Assembly: GCA_005883615.1 (NCBI GenBank)
Contig: VBEC01000019.1
Location: 109,032 to 173,031, forward strand
Reading direction: 5' to 3'
Length of the DNA: 64,000 nt
DNA from: Chloroflexota bacterium
GTDB taxonomy: Bacteria; Chloroflexota; Limnocylindria; Limnocylindrales; CSP1-4
Part shown: positions 28,652 through 37,421 of the stretch, in pieces
How positions within the stretch are numbered: position 1 is the stretch's first letter
Layout of the letters: the number at the start of each line of letters is the position of its first letter
Position numbers and translations under genes: made by a program
The notes under the pieces: model-generated
The model's database searches: none
Told to the model about the DNA's origin: nothing
Seen by the model: only the letters and a program-made list of their open reading frames with translations

Positions 28652-29779
28652 ATGAAGATTACCGGCCTGACTTCGCGGATCGTGGCCTATGACGTCTCGT
28701 CCGCGTGGGGTGAGGGGGTGATTCCCGAAGGCATTACGAGTTCGATTCATCGCTATTCCTTCGACTCGATCGAGACCGACGAGGGGATCGAAGGCCACAC
28801 GATGCAGTACGGCGGGCTCGGGGAAGGCGCCGCGGTCGGCCACATCGTCCACGAGGCCTACGCACAGGAACTCCTGGGGCTGGACCCGTTGATGCCGGAG
28901 TCGATCTGGCAAGGGCTGCGGCGAAAGAACCGCCACATGTACAACGTCTCGGATGCCATCATCGGGGCGCTGGACGTCGGGATCTGGGACATTCGCGGCA
29001 AGGCCCTCGACGTGCCGATCGCAGGACTGCTCGGGCTTGCCAGGCGCACGGTCCCGACATACGCGACGGCGCGCACGATCGACCCTTCGCCAGACCAGGT
29101 ATACGAGGAAGCAAAGGCGATCAAGGCCGCGGGTTTCCGCGGCTTCAAGGTTCAGTTCTGGAACGGCCTCGAACGCGACCTCCCGCGCTTCCGGGCGGCT
29201 CGAGAGGCAGTGGGCCCCGACTTCACGCTGATGCAGGACGCCGGAGGCGCGTACAGCTACCTGGAGGCGCTGGAAGCCGGCCGAGTCCTCGAGGAGCTCG
29301 GCTATCACTGGTTCGAGGAGCCCATCCCCGATCGGCAGGTCAACCAGCTCCGCCGCCTCGCAGCCGAGCTGCGCATCCCGATTCTCGCCGCGGAGACCAG
29401 CCACCTTCACGAGCTGCCCGAGTTGCTCCGCCACGGCAGCGTCGACATCTGTCGCGGGGACGTCTTGATCAAATCGGGAATTACCGGCTTGCGCAAGGCC
29501 CTCGCCGCATGTGAGCTGTTCGGCTACAACCTGGAGATCCATGGTCTCGGCAGCGCACTGCTCGACGTGGCGAACCTCCATGTCGCCCTCTCGGTCGAGA
29601 ACTGCGAGTACCTCGAGTCACATCATCCGATCTTCGAGTTGGGGCTAAAGGGCGACCCGCTCCGGATCGATGACAACGGCTGTCGCACGCTCCCGGACGG
29701 TCCCGGACTCGGTGTCGAGCTCGACTGGGACTGGATCGACGACCATACCGTCGAGGTTATCCGGACGCCCCAGAACTGA
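28652..29779 (+). CDS. Enolase-superfamily (mandelate racemase/muconate lactonizing) enzyme
   Basis: MKITGLTSRIVAYDVSSAWG...; putative ligands LMQDAGGAYS / WFEEPIPD / LAAETSHLHE and downstream His (LEIHGLGSAL). Confidence 0.88.
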   Translation: MKITGLTSRIVAYDVSSAWGEGVIPEGITSSIHRYSFDSIETDEGIEGHTMQYGGLGEGAAVGHIVHEAYAQELLGLDPLMPESIWQGLRRKNRHMYNVSDAIIGALDVGIWDIRGKALDVPIAGLLGLARRTVPTYATARTIDPSPDQVYEEAKAIKAAGFRGFKVQFWNGLERDLPRFRAAREAVGPDFTLMQDAGGAYSYLEALEAGRVLEELGYHWFEEPIPDRQVNQLRRLAAELRIPILAAETSHLHELPELLRHGSVDICRGDVLIKSGITGLRKALAACELFGYNLEIHGLGSALLDVANLHVALSVENCEYLESHHPIFELGLKGDPLRIDDNGCRTLPDGPGLGVELDWDWIDDHTVEVIRTPQN

Positions 29780-29912
29780 CCCGGATCCGGAGCAATGTGA
29801 GCCGGGTTCCGACGGTTCCTGTACAAACGACCGCCCGGGCCCCCTGACCACCACTGGACAGACAAGCGTATCGACGCGCTCGACACAGCACGCCGACCGG
29901 CCAGCTTTGTTG

Positions 29913-29948
29913 AGTCCTGTCGTATCGTGGCAGCCTCCGAACAGGACT
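29913..29948. repeat. Perfect 8-bp inverted repeat AGTCCTGT-N20-ACAGGACT upstream of the LLM gene
   Basis: Read directly; 47-82 bp upstream of the GTG at 29995. Confidence 0.5.
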
Positions 29949-29994
29949 GCTTGATAGTCGGGCGGCGGGTCTATCGACGCCGACAGGAGGCTGG

Positions 29995-30954
29995 GTGAAG
30001 GTCGGGCTGATCCTGCCCCAGGGCTATTTCAACGAATACGACGGGTGGGATCCCGAGAAGGCCTGGGGGCGGACGCTCGAGCTGGCCATGCTCGCCGAGC
30101 GGCTGGGGTTCGAGTCCCTCTGGTTCGGCGAGCACGTACTCCCCAAATGGAACACTACGGGCATTGCGTTCGACTGCGTGGCGCTTGCCGCCGCCGTGGC
30201 AGCGGCCGTCCCGCGAGTTGGGATCGGCTTCGTGGTCATCAACTCCACGTTCCGGAACCCCGCTCTGACGGCCAAAGTCGCCGGCACGCTCGACGTGATC
30301 AGTGGAGGTCGACTGACGCTCGGCCTCGGAGCCGGATTCCGGCAGATCGAGGCCGACGCCTTCGGGTTCGACTACCCGGCCCTCGCGACCCGTCTGGCCA
30401 TGCTTGCCGAGCATCTCGAGATCATCGGGCGGCTGCTCGTGCCCGGCGGCCCGCCGGTCACCTTCGAGGGTCACTACGCGCGAGTCAGGGAGGTGACCAA
30501 CAACCCGGCCGGAGTCCAGCGGCCGCGGATCCCGATCCTGATCGGCGGACATGGACCCAACGTCACGTTCCGGCTGGCGGCGCGGTACGCCGACGAGCTG
30601 AACCTCGACCTGCTGCCGGTTGACATCCCGACCGCCCTTGAGACGCTGTGGGACCGATTCCGGGAGGTCGACCGCGATCCGGGGACCCTCAGGCTCTCGG
30701 CGGGCATCAATCCGAGCATGCCCTATCACGGCCTCCGCTCGACGGGCGGCCAGCGAATCATGGAACCCGGCGAGTTCGCGTTCATGGCGCCGGAGAAGTT
30801 CGCAACGTTGGGCACTCGCGTCGAGGAGCTGGTCCAATGGCGTGAGCTGGGCTTCAGCAGGCTGATGGCCGGCGTGCCCGGGCTAGCCAACACGGACGAG
30901 ACGCTCTACGAGTTCGTCGAGGACTGCCATGCCGCCGGCGTGGAACTGGGCTGA
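29995..30954 (+). CDS. LLM-class (luciferase-like) flavin-dependent oxidoreductase
   Basis: MKVGLILPQGYFNEYDGWDPEKAWGRTLELAMLAERLGFESLWFGEHVLP; SGGRLTLGLGAGFRQIEADAFG. Confidence 0.9.
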   Translation: MKVGLILPQGYFNEYDGWDPEKAWGRTLELAMLAERLGFESLWFGEHVLPKWNTTGIAFDCVALAAAVAAAVPRVGIGFVVINSTFRNPALTAKVAGTLDVISGGRLTLGLGAGFRQIEADAFGFDYPALATRLAMLAEHLEIIGRLLVPGGPPVTFEGHYARVREVTNNPAGVQRPRIPILIGGHGPNVTFRLAARYADELNLDLLPVDIPTALETLWDRFREVDRDPGTLRLSAGINPSMPYHGLRSTGGQRIMEPGEFAFMAPEKFATLGTRVEELVQWRELGFSRLMAGVPGLANTDETLYEFVEDCHAAGVELG

Positions 30955-33004
30955 GGCTGGCGGCCGAGCAGCCATCGAGGCGGCTGCGGGCGTTCTCCTG
31001 GTCAAGGACGTCCGGATCCCGGTGCGCGACGGGACTCGACTCGCCGCTGACCTCTATGTGCCGAGCGAACGATCCGCGCCGGAGACCCGCGCGTCACGGG
31101 GCGGCGAGCTGCCGGTGGTGATGGACTACCTGCCGTATCGCAAGGACGAAGTAGCCCCTGGATACGCGCGGATGTACCACGAGATCGCCCGACACGGGTA
31201 TGTGGTGGCCCGGGTCGACATCCGCGGCACGGGCGGCTCGGACGGCGTCGCGGTCGACGAGTACGTGGCCCAGGAGCAGCTCGACGGCTACGACTGCGTG
31301 GAGTGGCTGGGCACGCAACCATGGTCGGACGGTCACGTCAATATGATCGGGATCTCCTATGGCGGCTTCACGTGCCTGCAGGTCGCTGCGGAGCAGCCAC
31401 CCCACCTGACCTCGATCGTGCCGATGGATTTCACGGACGATCGCTACACCGACGACTGCCACTACCGCGGGGGCTGCCTGCGGATGTACTACGACGTCGG
31501 CTGGTATGGGACCCGGATGATTGCCTGGAACGCCATGCCTCCTGACCCGGCCGTGGATGGTGACTGGGCCCGACTCTGGCAGGAGCGCCTGGCACGGAAC
31601 GAGCCCTATCTTCTCGAATGGCTGCGGCATCAGACGGATGGCCCCTACTGGCGCCAGGGCTCGATCCGAGGACACATCGACCGGATCCGCTGTCCGGCCT
31701 TCCTCATCGGGGGCTGGAACGACGGCTACCCGAACCCGCCGCTCCGCGTGTACCGTGAGCTGGCCGTGCCAGCCCAGGTCTGGATCGGACCGTGGAACCA
31801 CGCCCTTCCGGACGCCGCTATCCCGGGACCTCGAGTCGATTTCCTCCGCGAGGTCATCCGCTGGCTTGACCGCTGGTGCAGGGAAGACCAGGGCGGACAC
31901 GAGTATGAGCCACCTGTCGTCGTCTACATGCAGACGGCCCAGCAGCCCGTGCCTGACCGCCTCGACGCACCCGGAGCCTGGCGCGCTGAGCAAGCGTGGC
32001 CGGCTCCCGGAGCGCATGACCGAACCTTGTTCCTGGGCCCGAACGGAATGTTGGTCGATGACGAGGTGCGCTCTGCCGGCGATGGAGTCGACACGTTCGA
32101 ATACCGTCCGACCGTCGGCACGTCGGCCGGTCTCTGGTCGGGCGGAGTTCCGTTCGGCGTGTCGACGGATCAGCGCATCGACGAGGCTCACTCGCTGGTA
32201 TACACGTCAGCCCTTTTGGCAGACGCGCTGCCTGTCCTCGGGTGGCCCCATGTGAGCCTCTCCGTGTCCTCGTCCGCAACCGTCGTGGCCTTCGTGGCCA
32301 GCCTCTCGGATGTTGCCCCCGACGGCACCTCCCAGCTCGTCGCGAAGGGCATGTTGAACGCCACCCGGCGGGAATCGCTGACCGGCCCCAAGCCGCTCAC
32401 TCCTGGCGAACTGGTCGATATCGAGATTGAAATCGACGCAACCGGCTGGCTGTTCCAGCGGGGCCATCGAGTCCGGCTGTCGATCGCCTCGGCCGACTGG
32501 CCAAACGTGTGGCCCACCGGGCAGCCAGCCACGAACCACGTCCACCGCGGCCCGGGTCGGCCCTCGCGCCTGGTGCTCCCGGAGGTGCCACCCGAGGGCA
32601 GCGCAAGCCCGCCCTCGTTCGAGCCATCGACCGTCGAGGTCAGCCCTCCGTCCGCGGCTGTCCCAGGCTCGACCTGGATCTTGTCGAACGACCAGCTGAC
32701 CGGTCGTGCCCGCATGACGATGTCGGTCGCAAGCGCATTCGTGTCGCCTGAAGGAACGCCGATCGAGCGCGAGTTCGGCTGCGTCTGCGAGGTCGACCCG
32801 CATGATCCGGCGCGGGCCACAGCGCGCGGCTGGCACGTTTGCCGCTCAGGCCGCGCTGGGAGCACGATCGAGAGCCGGGCCGACGTTAGCATCGGTTCGA
32901 CGGCAACCCATTTCCATGTGTCCATCGACCTCCACGTCAAGGTGAACGGCGTCGCTCACTTCAGCAGGAGCTGGACCGAGTCGATCCGCCGGGTGCTTCT
33001 ATGA
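30929..33004 (+). CDS. CocE/NonD (X-Pro dipeptidyl-peptidase type) alpha/beta hydrolase
   Basis: VVMDYLPYRKDEVAPGYARMYHEIARHGYVVARVDIRGTGGSDGVAVDEY; GISYGGFTCLQVA. Paralog of 20336-22357. Start may lie downstream of 30929. Confidence 0.9.
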   Translation: MPPAWNWAEAGGRAAIEAAAGVLLVKDVRIPVRDGTRLAADLYVPSERSAPETRASRGGELPVVMDYLPYRKDEVAPGYARMYHEIARHGYVVARVDIRGTGGSDGVAVDEYVAQEQLDGYDCVEWLGTQPWSDGHVNMIGISYGGFTCLQVAAEQPPHLTSIVPMDFTDDRYTDDCHYRGGCLRMYYDVGWYGTRMIAWNAMPPDPAVDGDWARLWQERLARNEPYLLEWLRHQTDGPYWRQGSIRGHIDRIRCPAFLIGGWNDGYPNPPLRVYRELAVPAQVWIGPWNHALPDAAIPGPRVDFLREVIRWLDRWCREDQGGHEYEPPVVVYMQTAQQPVPDRLDAPGAWRAEQAWPAPGAHDRTLFLGPNGMLVDDEVRSAGDGVDTFEYRPTVGTSAGLWSGGVPFGVSTDQRIDEAHSLVYTSALLADALPVLGWPHVSLSVSSSATVVAFVASLSDVAPDGTSQLVAKGMLNATRRESLTGPKPLTPGELVDIEIEIDATGWLFQRGHRVRLSIASADWPNVWPTGQPATNHVHRGPGRPSRLVLPEVPPEGSASPPSFEPSTVEVSPPSAAVPGSTWILSNDQLTGRARMTMSVASAFVSPEGTPIEREFGCVCEVDPHDPARATARGWHVCRSGRAGSTIESRADVSIGSTATHFHVSIDLHVKVNGVAHFSRSWTESIRRVLL

Positions 33005-34167
33005 GCATCGACCTGCTCGTCCGCGGCGGGAGGCTGTGGGACGAGTCGATCGGCATGAATGGTGTCGGCGACGTTGCAATCGAGGGTGATCGGATCGTCG
33101 CGGCCGGTTCGACCGCGGCCGGACCGAGCTCTGCCGCTCCGACCGCGGCCGACCGTGCCCGGCGCATTCTCGACGTGACCGGCTGCCTGGTCCTGCCAGG
33201 CTTGATCGATCTGCACGCCCATCCCGGCCCGGAGCACTCGCGTTATGGGGTGCAGCCGGACGTCGAGTTCCTGCCTCGCGGCGTGACAACAGTCCTGTCG
33301 CAAGGCGATGCGGGGGCGGACACCTGGCCCTGGTTCCGCGAAGGCGTTATCGAGAGCTCGCGATCGCGCGTTCGGCTGGCGATCAACCTGTCGCGGGCCG
33401 GCGAGTCTGGAGATCGCCCCTGTTTCGAGGAGCTGGCCGACGCCGACGTCGAGGCATGCGTCCAGGCGGTGCGCGAGGGCGGCGAGCTGATCTGGGGAAT
33501 CGCCGTCAATACCCACGCAATCCTGACCGGAGCCAACGACCCACGCGAGATCATGGCCCGCGGCCTCGCCGTCGCCGAGGTTACCGACCGGCCGCTGCTG
33601 GTCGGCAGTCGGCGCGCTTCCGACTGGTCGCTCGACGACCAGCTCCGCTGGCTGCGCCCCGGCGACGTCCTCACGTACTGTTTCCAGGGAGAGGCGGAAG
33701 CCATCGTGCAGAACGGGCACGTCCGCACGTCCGCACTCGAGGCCCGCCGTCGCGGGGTGCTGTTTGACGTCGGCCACGGGATGAGCTCGTTCGACTTCGG
33801 GGTTGCGGAGGCGGCCATTCGGGAAGGCTTTCCGCCCGACACGATCTCGACCGACCAGTACGTTCGCCACGTCGGCTCGCGTCCGCAACACGACCTGCCA
33901 CGAACGATCTCGAAGCTCCTCGCCGCCGGCATGCCGCCCGCGGATGCATTCCGGGCGGCCACGGCTACCCCGGCGGCTGTGCTCGGTCTGGCCCCCTGGA
34001 TAGGGACCCTGGCGCCTGGAGCTTGCGCGGACCTGGCGGTCCTCCGCTGGAACCCGGACGCGGAGCCGCTGCTCGACACGGCGGGAGCTGAGCGCCCCGG
34101 AGGTTGCTGGGAACCGATCCTCACGATCCGGGCCGGAGCGGTGGTCGAGCCTCGGCCGGCCCCTTGA
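33001..34167 (+). CDS. Amidohydrolase (dihydroorotase/deacetylase-like) with atypical lysine position
   Basis: GLIDLHAHPGPEHSRYGVQPDVEFLPRGVTTVLSQGDAG; ARRRGVLFDVGHGMSSFDF; PPDTISTDQYVRHVG. 4-bp overlap with the upstream gene. Confidence 0.85.
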   Translation: MSIDLLVRGGRLWDESIGMNGVGDVAIEGDRIVAAGSTAAGPSSAAPTAADRARRILDVTGCLVLPGLIDLHAHPGPEHSRYGVQPDVEFLPRGVTTVLSQGDAGADTWPWFREGVIESSRSRVRLAINLSRAGESGDRPCFEELADADVEACVQAVREGGELIWGIAVNTHAILTGANDPREIMARGLAVAEVTDRPLLVGSRRASDWSLDDQLRWLRPGDVLTYCFQGEAEAIVQNGHVRTSALEARRRGVLFDVGHGMSSFDFGVAEAAIREGFPPDTISTDQYVRHVGSRPQHDLPRTISKLLAAGMPPADAFRAATATPAAVLGLAPWIGTLAPGACADLAVLRWNPDAEPLLDTAGAERPGGCWEPILTIRAGAVVEPRPAP

Positions 34168-34259
34168 ATCGGGCGAGGTCAGGCGAACCGGGCTGGGGAA
34201 GCGGATCGCTGCGGAGCTCGAAGGGCAGCTCGCCGCCGAAGTCGGTCAGACTCAGCCAT

Positions 34260-35507
34260 TCACCATGGCAGCGGCCCAGGCCAAGGCGGAGGCGGCGTTG
34301 GCTGCACCATCCGCCCGCCGACCAGCACGAGCAACGGCCGACGAAGGGTGCGAATGTCCCGGTCGGCTTCGCCCTCGACCACGAGGACGTCTGCCGACTT
34401 GCCAACTTCCAGCGACCCGGTCATGGCGTCGATGCCCAGGTGACGCGCTGCCTCCAGGGTGGCCGCGCGGATGGCGCTTGAGGGATCGAAGCCAATCGCA
34501 TTGAACGCCTCGAGTTCGAGATGAATCGCCTCGCCGAAATCGCTACCGTCGGTGCCCGGGATGAGCGTGACTCCTGCCTCGCGCAGACGCCGCGCGTTCG
34601 CCATCCGGGTCCGGACCCAGAAAGCCTCGGGAACCGAGAGATTCGTCCAGCCAGGACCCGGCCCGAGCTGCCCGCGCGTGTCGGCGGCGATCGACGGTAC
34701 TGCCCTGACGTGGTGCTCCGCCAATTGGTCTGCAAGAGCGTGATCGAACGTCCAACGTCCCCCCGGCCCGGACATCGACGCGTGTTCGATGGAATCGAGG
34801 CCAGCCTGGACGGCGAGCTGCATCCCGCTCACTCCATGAGCGTGAGCGGTGACCCGGCGGTCCAGCCGGTGCGCCTCATCGACCGCAGCCTGCAGCGCCT
34901 CAAGAGGATAGGCAGCCACGGCCGGGTCGGTCGAGGGTGTGGCGAAACCGCCGGTTGCCATCACCTTGATCGCGTCGGCGCCGTCGTCCACGTGTTGCCG
35001 GACCGCTGCCCTGAGCCCGTCCGACCCGTCGACTTCGCCGCCCATCCAGTGGCAATGCCCGCCTGTGGGCGTCAGCGGCTGACCGCTCACCAACAGCCGC
35101 GGCCCGACGATCACCCCCCGCGCGATCGCGTCGCGCACCTGGTAGGCGGTGAGCCCTCGCTCCCCACAGCTGAAGGCGCTGGTCACGCCGACCCGGACCA
35201 TTCGCTCCACGGTCCCGGCCGCCCGAGCCATTAGGTCAGTATCGGTTTCGCGGCCGTAGCGCTCGATCGTTCCCTCGCGCGTCGCCTCCCAGGACACGGT
35301 GACGTGGACGTGGGCATCGATGAGTCCTGGCACGGCCGTAGCCCTCGGGAAGGCCAGAGACAAGGCGTCTTCGGGCCGCGGAATCGCGTCGTCCGGGCCG
35401 ATCGCAGCGAGCCGATCCCCTTCGATCAGCAGGGCGGCCCCTGTCTGGGTCGGATGACCCGTGCCATCGACGAGGCGGTCGACGGACAGGCGCAACCGAG
35501 CGGGCAT
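34260..35507 (-). CDS. Amidohydrolase family protein (imidazolonepropionase-like)
   Basis: MPARLRLSVDRLVDGTGHPTQTGAALLIEGDRLAAIGP...VPGLIDAHVHVTV...TPTGGHCHWMGGEVDG...GADAIKVMATGG. Confidence 0.88.
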   Translation of the reverse strand: MPARLRLSVDRLVDGTGHPTQTGAALLIEGDRLAAIGPDDAIPRPEDALSLAFPRATAVPGLIDAHVHVTVSWEATREGTIERYGRETDTDLMARAAGTVERMVRVGVTSAFSCGERGLTAYQVRDAIARGVIVGPRLLVSGQPLTPTGGHCHWMGGEVDGSDGLRAAVRQHVDDGADAIKVMATGGFATPSTDPAVAAYPLEALQAAVDEAHRLDRRVTAHAHGVSGMQLAVQAGLDSIEHASMSGPGGRWTFDHALADQLAEHHVRAVPSIAADTRGQLGPGPGWTNLSVPEAFWVRTRMANARRLREAGVTLIPGTDGSDFGEAIHLELEAFNAIGFDPSSAIRAATLEAARHLGIDAMTGSLEVGKSADVLVVEGEADRDIRTLRRPLLVLVGGRMVQPTPPPPWPGPLPW

Positions 35508-35679
35508 CGAGGCTCCGATCAGCAGGGAAATGACCCGACGCTTCGAGTGCCGACCGAACGAAGAGACTCGGTCCGGGCGCGGCGAACGCGTCGGCCGAAG
35601 TGTAGCCTGATCGGGCATTCAGACATCGGATCGCGGCTTTCGCGATCAACTCTCCAGCACGCTTCGTGGAGCGGTTCCC

Positions 35680-36189
35680 GTGATGTACGCGTTCGTGTTT
35701 GGGCCGGTTGCGGTGACGTCAGAGCATTTCGAGACGGTCGAACCGGACGGCTCCCATGAATTCGGCACCCGCCTGCAGGTGCGACGTGTGAACAGCGACG
35801 TGGTCGACGCCCAGCGTCAGGTCGCCGGTCGCGACGGGCTGCACACGACAATTGGCGACCCGATCTGGCGCGCAGACCTGTTCGGGGTGGTCGGCGGACC
35901 TCCCGACAACCACGCCCATGCGCATTACCACCCGACGTTCGATGGGATGCAGCCTTGCGAGCGTGAGTTTGCGCCCGGGATCGTGGCAGATCCGATCGGC
36001 TGGGCAAGGGGCCAGCTCGCCGACGTCGGTGCCCTGTTGACGGCCGGTGGCGCGGGCGCGCTCGCCCAGCAGCTGGATCAGAGCGAGGTCGACGACGCCT
36101 GGCCGGCCATCGAAGCGTCCATCCGCGCCAACTTCAGCGGCCCGCGCTTTCGGCCAGACCAGCTCGCCATGTTGTCGTTCACCCATTGA
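35680..36189 (+). CDS. Small uncharacterised protein, FGPVAVT/IWRADLF/HYHP family (member 2)
   Basis: MMYAFVFGPVAVTSEHFETVE...LQVRRVNSD...DPIWRADLFGVVGGPPDNHAHAHYHPTFDG...DPIGWARGQLADVGALLTAG.... Stop/start overlap TGATG with the next gene. Confidence 0.82.
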   Translation: MMYAFVFGPVAVTSEHFETVEPDGSHEFGTRLQVRRVNSDVVDAQRQVAGRDGLHTTIGDPIWRADLFGVVGGPPDNHAHAHYHPTFDGMQPCEREFAPGIVADPIGWARGQLADVGALLTAGGAGALAQQLDQSEVDDAWPAIEASIRANFSGPRFRPDQLAMLSFTH

Positions 36190-37418
36190 TGTCCCCAGCG
36201 GCAGAAGGAACGCGGACCGGCGACTTCGTCCTGCGCGGCGGCCGGATCATCGATCCCGGCCAGGGCGTCGACGGGCCACTCGATCTCCACGTCCAGGATG
36301 GCCGGATTGCGGCCCTGCTCACTCCCGGTGCCGCGATGGACGGTGCCAACGATTACGACGTCAGCGGAGCCATCGTCGCTCCGGGCCTGGTTGACCTCCA
36401 CGGCCACTGGTACGAAGGCAGCCCGTGGGGGATCGATCCATTGATCAGCCTCCGCGGTGGCGTCACGACGCCATGCGATGCAGGTACGACTGGCTACGAG
36501 AACTTCGGGGCATTCCGCCGGACGATCATCGATCGCTCCGAGGTACGGGTGCTGGCCTTCCTCCACATTGGCTCGCTCGGCTGCGCCTCCATGCTGGCCG
36601 GCGAACTCGAGGACTTCCGTTATGTCCGGGTGCCCGAGACAATCGAAACGATCCTTGCCAACCGTGACACCATCGTCGGCGTCAAGGCTCGACTGGGGCG
36701 CGGGCCGTGCGGCCCGAACGTGATGGCAGCACTCGAGGCCGCGCTCGAGGCCGCTGCAGGCGGAGGCGTGCCCCTTATGGTCCATGTCTCGGGCGGCGCT
36801 GACCTGCGAGCTGTCCTGCCCCGTCTTCGCGCCGGCGACGTGGTGACCCACACGTTCATCGGGGACGACGGGGGGCTGATCTTCGGGGGCGGAGATCGGC
36901 TCCTGCCTGAGGTTCTGGATGCGCGTCGTCGCGGCGTGGTCTTCGACGTCGGGCACGGCTGCGGCAGTTTCAGTTGGGAGATCTATCACAGGGCCCAGGA
37001 TCAAGGCTTTGGCTTCGACACCATCAGTACGGACCTTCACCGTCTCTCGGTCGAAGGGCCGGTGTTCGACATGCTGACGACGATGTCGAAGTTCCTGCAC
37101 ACCGGCAGCTCGATCCCCGACATCGTCGCGGCGTCGACCTGGCACCCTGCGGCCGTGATCGGACGGAAGCACGAGCTTGGCACGTTGGCGCCGGGGCGCC
37201 GGGCCGACGTCGCCGTATTCGGAATCGAGCCCGGCGCATTCGTATTCCACGACGCGTTCGGCCGCACCGAACGCGCCAATCGGCGGTTCGTGCCCCTCAT
37301 GACAGTCAACGGTGGAATCGTCGTTCGCCCCGATGAGGTCAACGTCGAGCTCAGGCCCTACACATCCGGAGACCGGGCGGTCGGCTGCGGCGCACCACTC
37401 ATGGAGTCAGCTGGCTGA
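36189..37418 (+). CDS. Amidohydrolase/deacetylase family metallohydrolase
   Basis: GDFVLRGGRIIDPGQGVDGPLDLHVQDGRIAAL...GLVDLHGHWYEGSPWG...IVGVKARLG (putative carboxylated Lys)...GVVFDVGHGCGSFSWEI...FDTISTDLH. Confidence 0.9.
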   Translation: MSPAAEGTRTGDFVLRGGRIIDPGQGVDGPLDLHVQDGRIAALLTPGAAMDGANDYDVSGAIVAPGLVDLHGHWYEGSPWGIDPLISLRGGVTTPCDAGTTGYENFGAFRRTIIDRSEVRVLAFLHIGSLGCASMLAGELEDFRYVRVPETIETILANRDTIVGVKARLGRGPCGPNVMAALEAALEAAAGGGVPLMVHVSGGADLRAVLPRLRAGDVVTHTFIGDDGGLIFGGGDRLLPEVLDARRRGVVFDVGHGCGSFSWEIYHRAQDQGFGFDTISTDLHRLSVEGPVFDMLTTMSKFLHTGSSIPDIVAASTWHPAAVIGRKHELGTLAPGRRADVAVFGIEPGAFVFHDAFGRTERANRRFVPLMTVNGGIVVRPDEVNVELRPYTSGDRAVGCGAPLMESAG

Positions 37419-37421
37419 AGG

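Noticed and set aside
36078-37250. 390-aa minus-strand ORF
   Set aside because: Shadow of the deacetylase-type amidohydrolase 36189-37418.
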